This document shows positions 1 to 7,743 of a stretch of 31,578 nucleotides of DNA, piece after piece. Below the pieces are notes generated by a model that was given only the letters and a program-made list of their open reading frames with translations, did not search any database and was not told the origin of the DNA. Within the stretch, counting starts at the first letter, position 1, and the number at the start of each line of letters is the position of its first letter. Location: NCBI GenBank assembly GCA_958419945.1, contig CATZIC010000021.1:1-31578 (forward strand), read 5' to 3'. Origin of the DNA: an uncultured Clostridia bacterium (GTDB lineage: Bacteria > Bacillota > Clostridia > Christensenellales > Borkfalkiaceae). The position numbers and the translations under genes are program-made.

Positions 1-1223
1 CAGGATTCAATGCTTTGCTCTGCATCTTCTATCGTATAATTATCTTGACTGACCAGCTTTAGCAGCGTGTCTTTCATACATTGCAGTATTTGAAAAAAGC
101 ATTTTCCGTAGTATATTTCCGGTATATCGAAAAGCATTGTAGACAAATAATGCAAAACCTTTGTTTCCCCGAAATATTCGCTGTCGTCAAGTTGTGTAAG
201 GCTATTATGGAAGGTGGTATCGGCTGTAAGCATATCATGCTCTGCCATAGAGCGATAGGGTTCATAATACTCGTCTTTTAAAGGCTCGGCGGCGTTTGCA
301 AAGGCATTTATAAGAAAATCATAAACGTAATAGTTTTCTTCGTTAGTTCCTTTGTTGCAAATCATCCAGGAATATCCGCCCAAATCTACGTTATATTGTA
401 GTGCCAAACCGTTTTTTGGCAACTTGCAAATACCCCATTCAAAACCTTGCCAATTATGCTCTTTTATCTTTGAAAATTCATACGTTGAACCTATAATGCA
501 GAAAATCTCGTTTTCGCAGAGTTTTATGTAAAGTTCTTGGTTGTATGTATTTATATCATATAGATATCCATCTTTCAAAAAAGGTTCCAAAACCCCTAAA
601 ACTTCAAGCGCATCGCCCTGTTCGATATTTTTTTCCGAATCGTAAAAAAGTTTACCCGTAGACTGCATCATAATCTGTAGTAGCTGGGTGTTGAAAGGCA
701 TCAAGTATTTGTTGTCTTCTTTAAGACGACTTGCCAATTCGTACAATTCCTCCCAGGTTGGCTCTTCGCTTAAAGATAATCCCATTTCTTCAGCATAGGT
801 TTTGTTATAAAACAACGCAACCGGTTCGCAACTCACGGGTACTGCAAATACGGAACCGTTATAAAATGAAATATTAGTGATTTTGGAAGTTTTAAATAAG
901 TTATTATTCGGTGGCGTATATCCGCCTTCCGGTGTGCTGGGTGCTGTACAGAGAAGTCCTTCTTCCGTAAAATTTAAACTTTTGAAGACGCTCGGATATG
1001 ATTGTATGAATTTTTTAATATCCTGGTCGTGCACCAACAAAATATTGGGATAGTTACTTTCAAGGCGGTTTCTGAATATTTCTAGTTTGTCATCGTAGGA
1101 AACATTCTCCACAGTGTAACTTAGCGTTTCACCCGTGCGCTCGGCGTAAGCGTCCATTGCTTTTTTAATAAGTTGTTCTTGCCATCCCCATATTACAATG
1201 GGTTTATCCTTTCCGTAAAACAT
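1..1223 (-). CDS. Solute-binding protein family 1 (partial, no signal peptide)
   Basis: The frame is open from ATG at 1223 to the window edge (407 codons); the C-terminus lies outside. The protein reads as a family-1 (sugar-type) extracellular solute-binding protein: IVIWGW strand near the N-terminus, FYNKTYAEEMGL and TWEELYELASRLK in the first lobe, and GGYSWMICNKGTNEE followed by YDFLINAF, which is the usual 'hinge and helix' region of this family. It starts MFYGKDKPIVIW, so there is no signal peptide, no lipobox and no TM segment. An in-frame stop about 40 bases upstream of the ATG prevents any long N-terminal extension, and AAGGAG lies 6 bases before the ATG. Binding proteins of ABC importers are normally exported, so this one may act inside the cell, for example as a ligand sensor, or be a relic. 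No transporter gene is visible in the window. Confidence 0.8.
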   Translation of the reverse strand, partial: MFYGKDKPIVIWGWQEQLIKKAMDAYAERTGETLSYTVENVSYDDKLEIFRNRLESNYPNILLVHDQDIKKFIQSYPSVFKSLNFTEEGLLCTAPSTPEGGYTPPNNNLFKTSKITNISFYNGSVFAVPVSCEPVALFYNKTYAEEMGLSLSEEPTWEELYELASRLKEDNKYLMPFNTQLLQIMMQSTGKLFYDSEKNIEQGDALEVLGVLEPFLKDGYLYDINTYNQELYIKLCENEIFCIIGSTYEFSKIKEHNWQGFEWGICKLPKNGLALQYNVDLGGYSWMICNKGTNEENYYVYDFLINAFANAAEPLKDEYYEPYRSMAEHDMLTADTTFHNSLTQLDDSEYFGETKVLHYLSTMLFDIPEIYYGKCFFQILQCMKDTLLKLVSQDNYTIEDAEQSIES

Positions 1224-1271
1224 TTTGTTCTCCTTATTACGTAATATTGATTTGCTTTAATTGATATACGG

Positions 1272-1326
1272 CGGTCAGGGAAGTTGGCTGTTATTTCAAT
1301 CGATTTTTCCCAAAAGCCAAAGACCG
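1272..1326 (-). other. Possible structured 5' leader
   Basis: Within the leader of the solute-binding gene, CGGTC (minus strand) at 1326-1322 can pair with GACCG at 1276-1272, and TTGGCT (1320-1315) with AGCCAA (1289-1284). The result is a two-part stem with a 1/7-base internal loop, and an AATCGATT palindrome sits in the apical loop. It does not match a riboswitch I recognise. It could be an operator region or chance. Confidence 0.25.
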
Positions 1327-1353
1327 TACATTGCTCAAAAAGCGTCTATTTTT

Positions 1354-1382
1354 ATTGTAACATGGAATTTGGAAGATATCAA
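1354..1382 (-). promoter_or_regulatory. Sigma-A promoter of the solute-binding gene
   Basis: On the minus strand, -35 TTGATA (1382-1377), a 17-base spacer and -10 TACAAT (1359-1354). Transcription would start near 1347 and leave a leader of about 120 bases before the ATG at 1223. Confidence 0.65.
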
Positions 1383-1433
1383 TGTTTTTTGTAAAATATT
1401 TTATTTCGAAAAAATCTTTTGGATTGGAAAATG

Positions 1434-1479
1434 AACGGGCTGCTGCAAGATTTTTAATAGCTTGCAGCAGCCCGTTTTT
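1434..1479 (+). terminator. Strong hairpin with T tract
   Basis: A perfect 16-bp stem, 1434-1449 pairing with 1461-1476, with an 11-base loop, followed on the plus strand by a run of T. Both flanking genes are on the minus strand, so it probably backs up the pckA terminator or insulates the solute-binding promoter. Confidence 0.6.
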
Positions 1480-1486
1480 ACAAACG

Positions 1487-1518
1487 AAAAAAGGATTTGG
1501 AAGACAAAATCCTTTTTT
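1487..1518 (-). terminator. Terminator of pckA
   Basis: AAAAAAGGATTT (1487-1498) pairs with AAATCCTTTTTT (1507-1518), so the hairpin reads as an intrinsic terminator on both strands. It lies about 20 bases after the pckA stop codon. Confidence 0.75.
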
Positions 1519-1535
1519 GACAATTTATTGAAACC

Positions 1536-3311
1536 TTAGTTAAGTTTCGATTTAAGTGTATTAAGTTCTTCGCGGAGTTCCTTGGGAAGTCTGTCGCCGA
1601 ACTGTTGATAGAATTCTTCGATGCCTTTAACTTCTTCTTTCCAGGTTTCTTTGTCTACGCTGAGAAGGTTTTCAACCGTTTCTTCGGTAATGTCAAGGCC
1701 TTCGATATTGATATCTTTAGCGTAAGGAACGTATCCGATAGGAACTTCTTTAGCGTCGACTTTGTTTTCGCAACGAGCCAAAATCCATTCGAGGACTCTA
1801 AGGTTGTCGCCAAAGCCCGGCCAGATGAACTTGCCGTTTTCGTCCGTTCTGAACCAGTTAACGTTGAAGATCTTGGGTTTGTTGGTAATCTTCGTGCCCA
1901 TTTCGATCCAATGTGCGAAATAGTCAGCCATGTTGTAACCTACGAAAGGTCTCATAGCCATAGGATCGCGTCTTACAACGCCTACAGCGCCGGTAGCGGC
2001 AGCGGTAGTTTCGGAAGCCATTGAAGATCCTACGAAAACGCCGTTGTTCCAATCTCTCGATTCATACACCAGCGGAGCGGTTTTTGCACGTCTGCCGCCG
2101 AAGATAATTGCGGACAGAGGAACGCCGTTAGGTGCTTCGAACTGGTCGGAAAGACAGGGGCAGTTAACCGTGGGCGCGGTAAATCTTGAGTTGGGGTGTG
2201 CGCCGTAGGTGGACTTATCTGCTTTATTGTACATGGAAGCGTCCCACTTTTCACCACGCCAGTTGAGTGCGTTGGTGGGTGCGGGGGTATCCATACCTTC
2301 CCACCAAACGGTGTTGTTGTCTAAGTCTTGAACAACGTTGGTGAAAATGGAGTTTTTCTTAGTGGAAAGAAGTGCGTTGGGGTTAGACTTCATATTGGTG
2401 CCGGGTGCAACGCCGAAGAAGCCGTTTTCGGGGTTGATTGCCCAAAGTCTGCCGTCTTCACCGATTCTTATCCAAGCGATATCGTCGCCGACCGTCCAAA
2501 CCTTATAGCCTTTCTTTCTGTAAAGTTCGGGGGGGATAAGCATTGCAAGGTTGGTCTTACCGCAAGCGGAGGGGAATGCAGCAGCAACGTAACGGATTTC
2601 GTGCTGAGGATTTTCAATACCTACGATAAGCATGTGTTCAGCCATCCAACCTTCGTTTTTGCCAAGGTAAGAAGCAATACGAAGTGCAAAGCACTTTTTG
2701 CCGAGAAGTACGTTTCCGCCGTAACCGGAGTTAACCGACCAAATGGTGTTGTCTTCGGGGAAGTGAACGATATATCTCTTTTCCTCGTCAAGGTCGGCTT
2801 TGGAGTGGAGACCGCGTACGAAATCTTCGCTGTCGCCTAAAGCTTCCAAAACCTTGTCGCCGTCTCTCGTCATGATGTGCATGGAAAGCACGACGTAGAT
2901 AGAGTCGGTAATTTCGATACCGATTTTGGAGAATTTAGAACCGACCGCGCCCATGGAATAGGGGATAACGTACATTGTTCTGCCTTTCATGCAGCCGTCA
3001 AAAATTTGTCCGAGTTTAGTATAGGCTTCATCGGGTGCCATCCAGTTGTTGATAGGACCTGCATCTTCCTTGTTTTTGCAGCAGATAAAGGTTCTGCCTT
3101 CAACACGGGCAACGTCGTTTACGGCACTGCGATGTAAATAGCAACCAGGTAAAAGTTCCTGATTAAGTTTAATCATTTCGCCGGTAGCGCAAGCTTCTTC
3201 ACGTAGCTTCTCGTAAAGGGCTTCTTCGCCGGTAATCCAGACCACTTTTTCAGGTTTGCAAAGTTGTCTTGATTCTTCAACAAATTTTAAAACTGCTTTG
3301 TTGTTTGTCAT
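1536..3311 (-). CDS. pckA: Phosphoenolpyruvate carboxykinase (GTP)
   Basis: GTP-type PEP carboxykinase (EC 4.1.1.32): reversible conversion of oxaloacetate plus GTP to PEP, GDP and CO2 in the cytosol. In gut anaerobes this enzyme often runs in the CO2-fixing direction; that direction cannot be read from sequence. The protein has the family P-loop FPSACGKTNLAM (residues 246-257, with the hyper-reactive Cys at 250), the metal-binding VGDDIAW (274-280) and MRPFVGYNMADYFAHW near the substrate loop. At 591 residues it is close to the usual length of about 600. I place the start at 3311 (MTNNKAVLKF) because GGAGG sits 7 bases upstream; the reading frame runs 13 codons further upstream without an SD site. 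It is a single gene followed by tandem hairpins. Confidence 0.97.
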   Translation of the reverse strand: MTNNKAVLKFVEESRQLCKPEKVVWITGEEALYEKLREEACATGEMIKLNQELLPGCYLHRSAVNDVARVEGRTFICCKNKEDAGPINNWMAPDEAYTKLGQIFDGCMKGRTMYVIPYSMGAVGSKFSKIGIEITDSIYVVLSMHIMTRDGDKVLEALGDSEDFVRGLHSKADLDEEKRYIVHFPEDNTIWSVNSGYGGNVLLGKKCFALRIASYLGKNEGWMAEHMLIVGIENPQHEIRYVAAAFPSACGKTNLAMLIPPELYRKKGYKVWTVGDDIAWIRIGEDGRLWAINPENGFFGVAPGTNMKSNPNALLSTKKNSIFTNVVQDLDNNTVWWEGMDTPAPTNALNWRGEKWDASMYNKADKSTYGAHPNSRFTAPTVNCPCLSDQFEAPNGVPLSAIIFGGRRAKTAPLVYESRDWNNGVFVGSSMASETTAAATGAVGVVRRDPMAMRPFVGYNMADYFAHWIEMGTKITNKPKIFNVNWFRTDENGKFIWPGFGDNLRVLEWILARCENKVDAKEVPIGYVPYAKDINIEGLDITEETVENLLSVDKETWKEEVKGIEEFYQQFGDRLPKELREELNTLKSKLN

Positions 3312-3505
3312 TTTTTGCCTCCGTAACAGTATATAATTATTTTTTACCAAATTTATTTTGTGAAAGTTTTCGCTTTTTTATTATTATCGTCGGAATTTTA
3401 CGGCGATTGCCGCTTGTTTCCCGCTTTATTTTGCGCTTATTTATCCGCTTTTTTAAGGCGTTTCGGCGCGCTTTTGAAAAAGTCCAACCTTCACCGACTA
3501 TATTT

Positions 3506-3556
3506 TAACAAAAAATTTCAAAGTTGTAAATCATATTAACAAATTATTTGTGTCAA
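3506..3556 (-). promoter_or_regulatory. Candidate pckA promoters
   Basis: Two overlapping minus-strand options. One is TTGACA (3556-3551) with TGATTT after 17 bases (3533-3528). The other is TTTACA with TAAAAT after 17 bases, lying slightly nearer the gene. Both give a leader of roughly 190-220 bases. The rest of the 3312-3822 gap holds a small inverted repeat (CTACCG at 3716-3721, CGGTAG at 3730-3735) and no convincing gene. Confidence 0.45.
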
Positions 3557-3822
3557 CTTTTTCTTATATTGACGAAATTTGCGTTAAAAGTGCGGGGGGT
3601 GCGGCTGTATGGCTACGTGTTTTTTGTTTTGTGCGCCCACTTTTCGAAAGGGCTTTCGGGTCGGAGTGGGTTTGCAAAAAGCAAATTCCTATTTAAAACA
3701 GAAATTACGACAATTCTACCGCTAATTTTCGGTAGGCATAATGATAGTATAAAGTCTACGAACGCCGAATCCAAAAAAGGATAATTTTTTGCCCGCCCGC
3801 ATATATTTAAACGAGGTGTTTT

Positions 3823-4716
3823 ATGGATTACAGGCGGCTTGTAAAAATCGAAGACAATTCCGGCAATACGGTCGGTTTTTTGCGTGTAAAGGGGAGTGCC
3901 GGAGGCGTGGAACTCGGTATTTCCATAATAGAAAAGTTGCCGCCCTGCCGCTTTTTGCTTTTTGACGGCAAAAACTATTGCGTCATAAGCGACGGTATTT
4001 TTTTAAGCGGCGTGGATTTAAGTTACGGTTTTTGCGTGGCGGCGGTAATAAACGGCGGCATTCTGGCAAAAGCCCGTTACGGTTACGAATTTTCCGAAGA
4101 AGGTTTTATCGAATTTGAGAAGAATTGTGAAAAGAAAGAAGCGTATGATAAACTCTCAGAAAACGAGGTTTTTTACGATGACTTTAAGGTTGCGGAAGAA
4201 AACTATTACGAAAAGGAAAGGGGAATAAATGAAAAGCAATCTTTTAACCATGATGACTTTGAAAAAGAATATCGCAAAGGCGGGCAAGGTGAAGGAAACA
4301 AAATTAAAACTAAGCCTTATGAAACGGACCCGTGCAATGGCGAAAAGTCGAGCTATAAGCCCGTTATCGACGAGTTTTCAGCAGTCGAAGGCGATACGGT
4401 ACTTCGAAAGGGAGAGTACCATAGAGGCAAACGATACGAGTTTTGGACTTTGACCGCAGGAAAAACGCGCGTCTATCCACTGGACGGGGTGATTTTCGGT
4501 ACGGAATTTTACAAAATGGGCGAAGATAAATTTTACCTTTTCGGAATTTTGGAAACCGCGTCCTTGCCCGCCTATTTTATTTACGCCGTTCCTGCCGAGA
4601 GGGGACGCCCCCCAAAGGGCTTTGAAAAGGCATTTTTTATCCCGCAGGATTTTTTTAATCCCAAGGTCGGCTATTACTGTCTTTTTCAAAAACACCCCGA
4701 AACGGGGGATAAGTAA
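3823..4716 (+). CDS. Unknown two-domain protein with acidic linker
   Basis: I do not recognise this 297-residue protein. It has no signal peptide or TM segment. An N-terminal beta-rich region (about 1-95, with repeated Gly turns and FLLFDGKNYCVISDG) is followed by a long, charged, probably disordered linker (about 95-190, rich in Glu, Lys and Asn). A C-terminal beta-rich region (about 195-295) contains RYEFWTLTAGKTRVYPLDG and KAFFIPQDFFNPKVGYYCLF. The start has AACGAGGTG about 6 bases upstream. It stands alone: pckA is divergent upstream and a good terminator follows at once. The linker contains a 16-base exact copy (4352-4367) of the dispersed intergenic repeat found elsewhere in the window, translated as part of SYKPVI, so part of the linker may derive from repeat DNA. 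Confidence 0.75.
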   Translation: MDYRRLVKIEDNSGNTVGFLRVKGSAGGVELGISIIEKLPPCRFLLFDGKNYCVISDGIFLSGVDLSYGFCVAAVINGGILAKARYGYEFSEEGFIEFEKNCEKKEAYDKLSENEVFYDDFKVAEENYYEKERGINEKQSFNHDDFEKEYRKGGQGEGNKIKTKPYETDPCNGEKSSYKPVIDEFSAVEGDTVLRKGEYHRGKRYEFWTLTAGKTRVYPLDGVIFGTEFYKMGEDKFYLFGILETASLPAYFIYAVPAERGRPPKGFEKAFFIPQDFFNPKVGYYCLFQKHPETGDK

Positions 4717-4724
4717 CGTCTATC

Positions 4725-4762
4725 AAAAAATCCGCCGAAGGACAACTTCGTCGGATTTTTTT
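4725..4762 (+). terminator. Terminator after the unknown gene
   Basis: AAAAAATCCG pairs with CGGATTTTTT around an inner CGAAG/CTTCG stem with a GACAA loop, and the 3' arm continues into a T run. It starts 9 bases after the stop codon. Confidence 0.85.
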
Positions 4763-4781
4763 AAACCTTTTATCCCCACCC

Positions 4782-4813
4782 AATCGCCTAAAAACAAGCG
4801 CTTTTAGGCGATT
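4782..4813 (+). repeat. 12-bp inverted repeat
   Basis: AATCGCCTAAAA (4782-4793) pairs with TTTTAGGCGATT (4802-4813) around an 8-base loop. The T tract after it is weak, so it may be a second terminator or a palindromic repeat. The rest of 4814-5016 holds no convincing gene. A partial copy of the dispersed repeat (gttatcggtcgg) lies near 4830-4841, and a small AAGAGAT/ATCTCTT hairpin near 4958. Confidence 0.5.
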
Positions 4814-5016
4814 TGTTATTTAACCAATGCGTTATCGGTCGGGAAGACAAGGGCAAAACGACCTTTTATTGCAGAAAAAACTAATATAAATCCAACTGGC
4901 AGAGAGGTCCGTTAAAAGGTGGAATCCTTTCCAAAATGAGTCAAAAATTGGACGTCAAGAGATATTTAATCTCTTTTATACGCGGACAAAGCCATGATAA
5001 AAAAGCGGTTAGGCTA

Positions 5017-5046
5017 TTGACAAAAGGTGCGCATCGTGTTTATAAT
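5017..5046 (+). promoter_or_regulatory. Consensus promoter of the 5-11 kb cassette
   Basis: Perfect TTGACA (5017-5022) and perfect TATAAT (5041-5046) with an 18-base spacer. The predicted start, about 5053, leaves only a short leader carrying GGAGG before the ATG at 5066. No comparably good promoter appears before 11248, so the five genes that follow are probably one transcript. Confidence 0.8.
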
Positions 5047-5065
5047 TATTAATGGAGGTAAAAAT

Positions 5066-5593
5066 ATGAGCGTAGAAACTAAAATGAGTAATATGAGCGT
5101 AGAAACTAAAAAGCGTAACAAGAACAAAATTTTAAAAAAGGCAATCGCAATAATTCAAGAGTGCTACTCTTTTTTCGTTGTTATCTACTGTGGCTATCAC
5201 ATTTTATTTTCTTTTTCCCTTACCGGAGGATGCTTCGGACATTGGGATGCGGAAAGACGTTTCCTGTTCACCGGTTTTGTCATATCCATTGTTATAAATA
5301 TAGCGCTGTTTATTTTTGCTGAACTTATTTCTAAACCTGAAATCGAGGGTGTGGAAGACTCGACAAATATCAATAAGAGAGATGGAATTAAAAAAGAAGT
5401 TTTTATTTTAGTTCTGAATTGTATTTTTTTCTTGCTTGCCTTAGCGGTTTTTCTTGTAATGACTTGGGGCGCTTTCTCATTTTTATCATTTTTCTTATTC
5501 TTCTTAACAAATACACCATTATTTATAATCGTTATTCTTACAAGCATTTCACTGAAACAAAGATCTAAATCAGAGGAAACAAAGGCGAACTAA
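5066..5593 (+). CDS. Four-TM membrane protein, cassette paralogue A1
   Basis: A 175-residue membrane protein of unknown function. Hydrophobic segments lie after a basic N-terminus (AIAIIQECYSFFVVIY and onward), at FVISIVINIALFIFAELI, and in a long C-terminal stretch that can hold two spans, VFILVLNCIFFLLALAVFLV and LSFFLFFLTNTPLFIIVILT. A charged loop, PEIEGVEDSTNINKRDGIKK, joins them and the tail is hydrophilic. I place the start at 5066, where GGAGG is well spaced; codons upstream in the frame overlap the promoter. The N-terminus is itself duplicated: MSVETK is encoded twice, 27 bases apart. The C-terminal two thirds are identical at DNA level to the next gene. It is the first gene of the cassette and could be a membrane partner of the exported protein encoded at 7744. 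Confidence 0.8.
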   Translation: MSVETKMSNMSVETKKRNKNKILKKAIAIIQECYSFFVVIYCGYHILFSFSLTGGCFGHWDAERRFLFTGFVISIVINIALFIFAELISKPEIEGVEDSTNINKRDGIKKEVFILVLNCIFFLLALAVFLVMTWGAFSFLSFFLFFLTNTPLFIIVILTSISLKQRSKSEETKAN

Positions 5594-6187
5594 GGCAAAG
5601 CAGAAAACAAAAAATCATTAAGTATTCGTTAATGGAGGTGAAAAAATGAATGTAAAAATCAAAATGAGTAACAAGAACAAAATTTTAAAAAAGGCAATCG
5701 CAGTAATTCAGGAGTGCTGCTCTTTTCTTGTTGTTATCTACTATGGCTATCGCATTCTACTTGCTTTTGTTAATGGAAGCAAACTTTGGGATGCGGAAAG
5801 CCGTTTTCTATTCACCGTTTTTGTCATGTTCATTGTTATAAATATAGCGCTGTTTATTTTTGCTGAACTTATTTCTAAACCTGAAATCGAGGGTGTGGAA
5901 GACTCGACAAATATCAATAAGAGAGATGGAATTAAAAAAGAAGTTTTTATTTTAGTTCTGAATTGTATTTTTTTCTTGCTTGCCTTAGCGGTTTTTCTTG
6001 TAATGACTTGGGGCGCTTTCTCATTTTTATCATTTTTCTTATTCTTCTTAACAAATACACCATTATTTATAATCGTTATTCTTACAAGCATTTCACTGAA
6101 ACAAAGATCTAAATCAGAGGAAACAAAGGCGAACTAAGGCAAAGCAGAAAACAAAAAATCATTAAGTATTCGTTAATGGAGGTGAAA
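5287..6187 (+). repeat. 357-bp perfect direct repeat (5287-5643 and 5831-6187)
   Basis: Two directly repeated blocks of 357 bases, offset by 544 bases, with no difference that I can see. Each covers the 3' two thirds of a four-TM gene, its stop codon, the 52-base spacer and the SD site of the following gene. Recombination between them would delete exactly one gene. Confidence 0.9.
5646..6137 (+). CDS. Four-TM membrane protein, cassette paralogue A2
   Basis: A 163-residue paralogue of the preceding protein with the same membrane plan: TM about 17-42, 53-75, 98-120 and 122-150. The first 60 residues differ at many positions (NGSKLWDAESRFLF against GHWDAERRFLF), but from the second TM segment on the two proteins and their DNA are identical. 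The identity runs past the stop codon into the leader of the next gene (5287-5643 and 5831-6187, 357 bases). That points to a very recent duplication or gene conversion. GGAGGTG lies 6 bases before the ATG. Function unknown. Confidence 0.8.
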   Translation: MNVKIKMSNKNKILKKAIAVIQECCSFLVVIYYGYRILLAFVNGSKLWDAESRFLFTVFVMFIVINIALFIFAELISKPEIEGVEDSTNINKRDGIKKEVFILVLNCIFFLLALAVFLVMTWGAFSFLSFFLFFLTNTPLFIIVILTSISLKQRSKSEETKAN

Positions 6188-6189
6188 GT

Positions 6190-6891
6190 ATGAATGTAAA
6201 AACCAAAATAATCGTTTCAATTGCAGTTTTCGTAAAAATCTGTATCTACGTTATGATTGCATTATTTATAAGGGGCGAAAGGGTTAGCGATTTTTCCGAA
6301 GCAGAACACGTTGAAAGGATATCCAAAAGGGTAGAGTCAAGATATATAAATGGCGATGAATATACTGATTTCAAAGTTTATCCCCTTTACGACAGTAATG
6401 ATAATTTTACTTATTTTTGTCTAGTGGAATTAAAACCGAAGGGATATTTTTACGTTGAGATATTAGATCTTTATCCACCTAGAAGAATTATTACAGGTGA
6501 AAATATGTATTTCCGTTGTAAATTAGATAACTGTGCTGAGTGGATGCGCATAAGAATGTCCGACAAAGACGGCGAGATGCCTGAGCCTTTCGAAAGCGGC
6601 AAACTTGTCAGATATACGCAAACAAAAACAAAAATTATGTACGCTGAAGCAGATGATGACGGAAAAGCAATATATCGAAAAGAGAGTCATTTTGTTGTCG
6701 GCGGGGTAGAAACGGAAAAGCATTATCTTTTAGAGGTAAAATTGGGGCAACGCTATTCTTTTATACCGGCGGTAAGGCGTGGGGATAAATTTTTAAATCT
6801 AATTTCCATGGAAGAATTCGTTTATACCGACGATCTTTCCACCGATGACATTCCGAGCGAACCCTTTTACGGAATAGTTTGTCTAAGGTAA
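6190..6891 (+). CDS. Signal-anchored exported protein, cassette paralogue B1
   Basis: A 233-residue protein of unknown function. One N-terminal hydrophobic segment (about 7-28, IIVSIAVFVKICIYVMIALF) after a short basic stretch suggests an uncleaved signal anchor, with about 200 residues outside. The outer part is rich in beta-strand and aromatic residues and contains VYPLYDSNDNFTYFCLVELK, NMYFRC, RMSDKDGEMPEPFESGKLVR and PAVRRGDKFLNLISMEEF. Two Cys in the outer domain could form a disulphide. GGAGGTG lies upstream of the ATG, inside the duplicated leader. The second paralogue is at 7012. The family is not one I can name. Confidence 0.8.
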   Translation: MNVKTKIIVSIAVFVKICIYVMIALFIRGERVSDFSEAEHVERISKRVESRYINGDEYTDFKVYPLYDSNDNFTYFCLVELKPKGYFYVEILDLYPPRRIITGENMYFRCKLDNCAEWMRIRMSDKDGEMPEPFESGKLVRYTQTKTKIMYAEADDDGKAIYRKESHFVVGGVETEKHYLLEVKLGQRYSFIPAVRRGDKFLNLISMEEFVYTDDLSTDDIPSEPFYGIVCLR

Positions 6892-6945
6892 AGACAAAGA
6901 CTGTTAGGAACAGCACTATAAGATATAGTTTAAAAAGGAGATAAA

Positions 6946-7014
6946 GATGAAGTATTATAGGCAAAGTAGAAAATACAAAATTATTCAGTATTTGTTAATG
7001 GGGGTAAAAATATG
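6946..7014 (+). CDS. 22-residue leader peptide / relic of a signal sequence
   Basis: An ATG at 6946 with AAAGGAG 6 bases upstream opens a 22-codon frame reading MKYYRQSRKYKIIQYLLMGVKI. Its first 16 residues match the start of the large exported protein at 7744 (MKYFKQSRKYKIIQYS) at 13 positions, and the DNA and SD context match closely too. Its TGA stop overlaps the ATG of the next gene (ATGA), a classic arrangement for translational coupling, and the SD-like GGGGGT of that next gene lies inside it. It is either a coupling leader peptide or a truncated duplicate of the 5' end of the large gene that was reused as a leader. Confidence 0.6.
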
Positions 7015-7707
7015 AGCGTAAAAAATAAGATAATTGTTTCCGTTTCGGTTTTCATAAAAATTTGCATCTATGTTGTAATCATCTTACTTATTAGAGGTGA
7101 AAGGGTCAGCGATTTTACCGAAGCGGAACACATTGAAAGGATATCCAAAAGGGTAGAGGCAAGATATATAGATGGCGATAAATATACCGATTTCAAGGTT
7201 TATCCGCTTTACGACAGCAACGACAATTTTGCTTACTATTGTTTAGTAGAATTAAAACCGCACGGATACTTTTATGTTCAAATAAGGGATAAGCACCCCA
7301 TAAAAAGAATTATTTCCGGTAAAAACATGTATTTCCGATGTCAAGCGTACAATAGTGTTGCGTGGTACCACATAAGAATGTCCGACAAAGACGGCGAGAT
7401 GCCTGAACCTTTCGAAAGTGGCAAACTTGTCAGATATACGCAAACACATACAAAAATAATGTACGCCGAGGCGGATAACGATGGGAAAATTATAGAGCAA
7501 AGAGAGAGTCATTTTGTCGTCGGCGGAGTAGAAACAGAAAAGCACTATCTTTTAGAGGTAAAATTGGGAGACAGCTACTCTTTTATACCGGCTGTAAGGC
7601 GCGGGGATAAGTTTTTAAATCTTATTTCTATGGAAGAATTCGTTTATACCTATAATCTTTCTACCGATGACGTTCCCTGCCAAATCTTTTACGGACATGA
7701 TCACTAA
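7012..7707 (+). CDS. Signal-anchored exported protein, cassette paralogue B2
   Basis: A 231-residue paralogue of the 6190 protein, alike over its whole length (roughly three quarters of residues by eye). It has the same N-terminal anchor (KIIVSVSVFIKICIYVVIIL) and the same outer-domain signatures: RMSDKDGEMPEPFESGKLVR, FVVGGVETEKHYLLEVKLG and PAVRRGDKFLNLISMEEF. Differences cluster in the middle (YVQIRDKHPIKRIISG; AYNSVAWYHIRMS) and at the extreme C-terminus (QIFYGHDH against EPFYGIVCLR). The start codon overlaps the stop of the 22-codon leader frame. Function unknown. Two diverging copies next to two nearly identical A copies suggest repeated expansion of the locus. Confidence 0.8.
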   Translation: MSVKNKIIVSVSVFIKICIYVVIILLIRGERVSDFTEAEHIERISKRVEARYIDGDKYTDFKVYPLYDSNDNFAYYCLVELKPHGYFYVQIRDKHPIKRIISGKNMYFRCQAYNSVAWYHIRMSDKDGEMPEPFESGKLVRYTQTHTKIMYAEADNDGKIIEQRESHFVVGGVETEKHYLLEVKLGDSYSFIPAVRRGDKFLNLISMEEFVYTYNLSTDDVPCQIFYGHDH

Positions 7708-7743
7708 TGTCTGTAATAAATACAATTAAAAAAGGAGATGCAA

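Noticed and set aside
74..281. Short frames on both strands near the left edge
   Set aside because: They lie inside the open solute-binding frame on the minus strand.
3548..3784. A 78-codon plus-strand frame upstream of the 3823 gene
   Set aside because: Covers the pckA promoter region; no SD, no protein-like pattern.
4890..4935. T-box-like string (aaaggtggaatcc)
   Set aside because: Lacks the NGGUGGNACCGCG core, the stem I and a terminator pairing; no aminoacyl-tRNA gene follows.
4936..5052. A 38-codon frame (MSQKLDVKRYLIS...) upstream of the cassette
   Set aside because: It runs through the consensus promoter at 5017-5046, has no well-placed SD, and would not be on the transcript.
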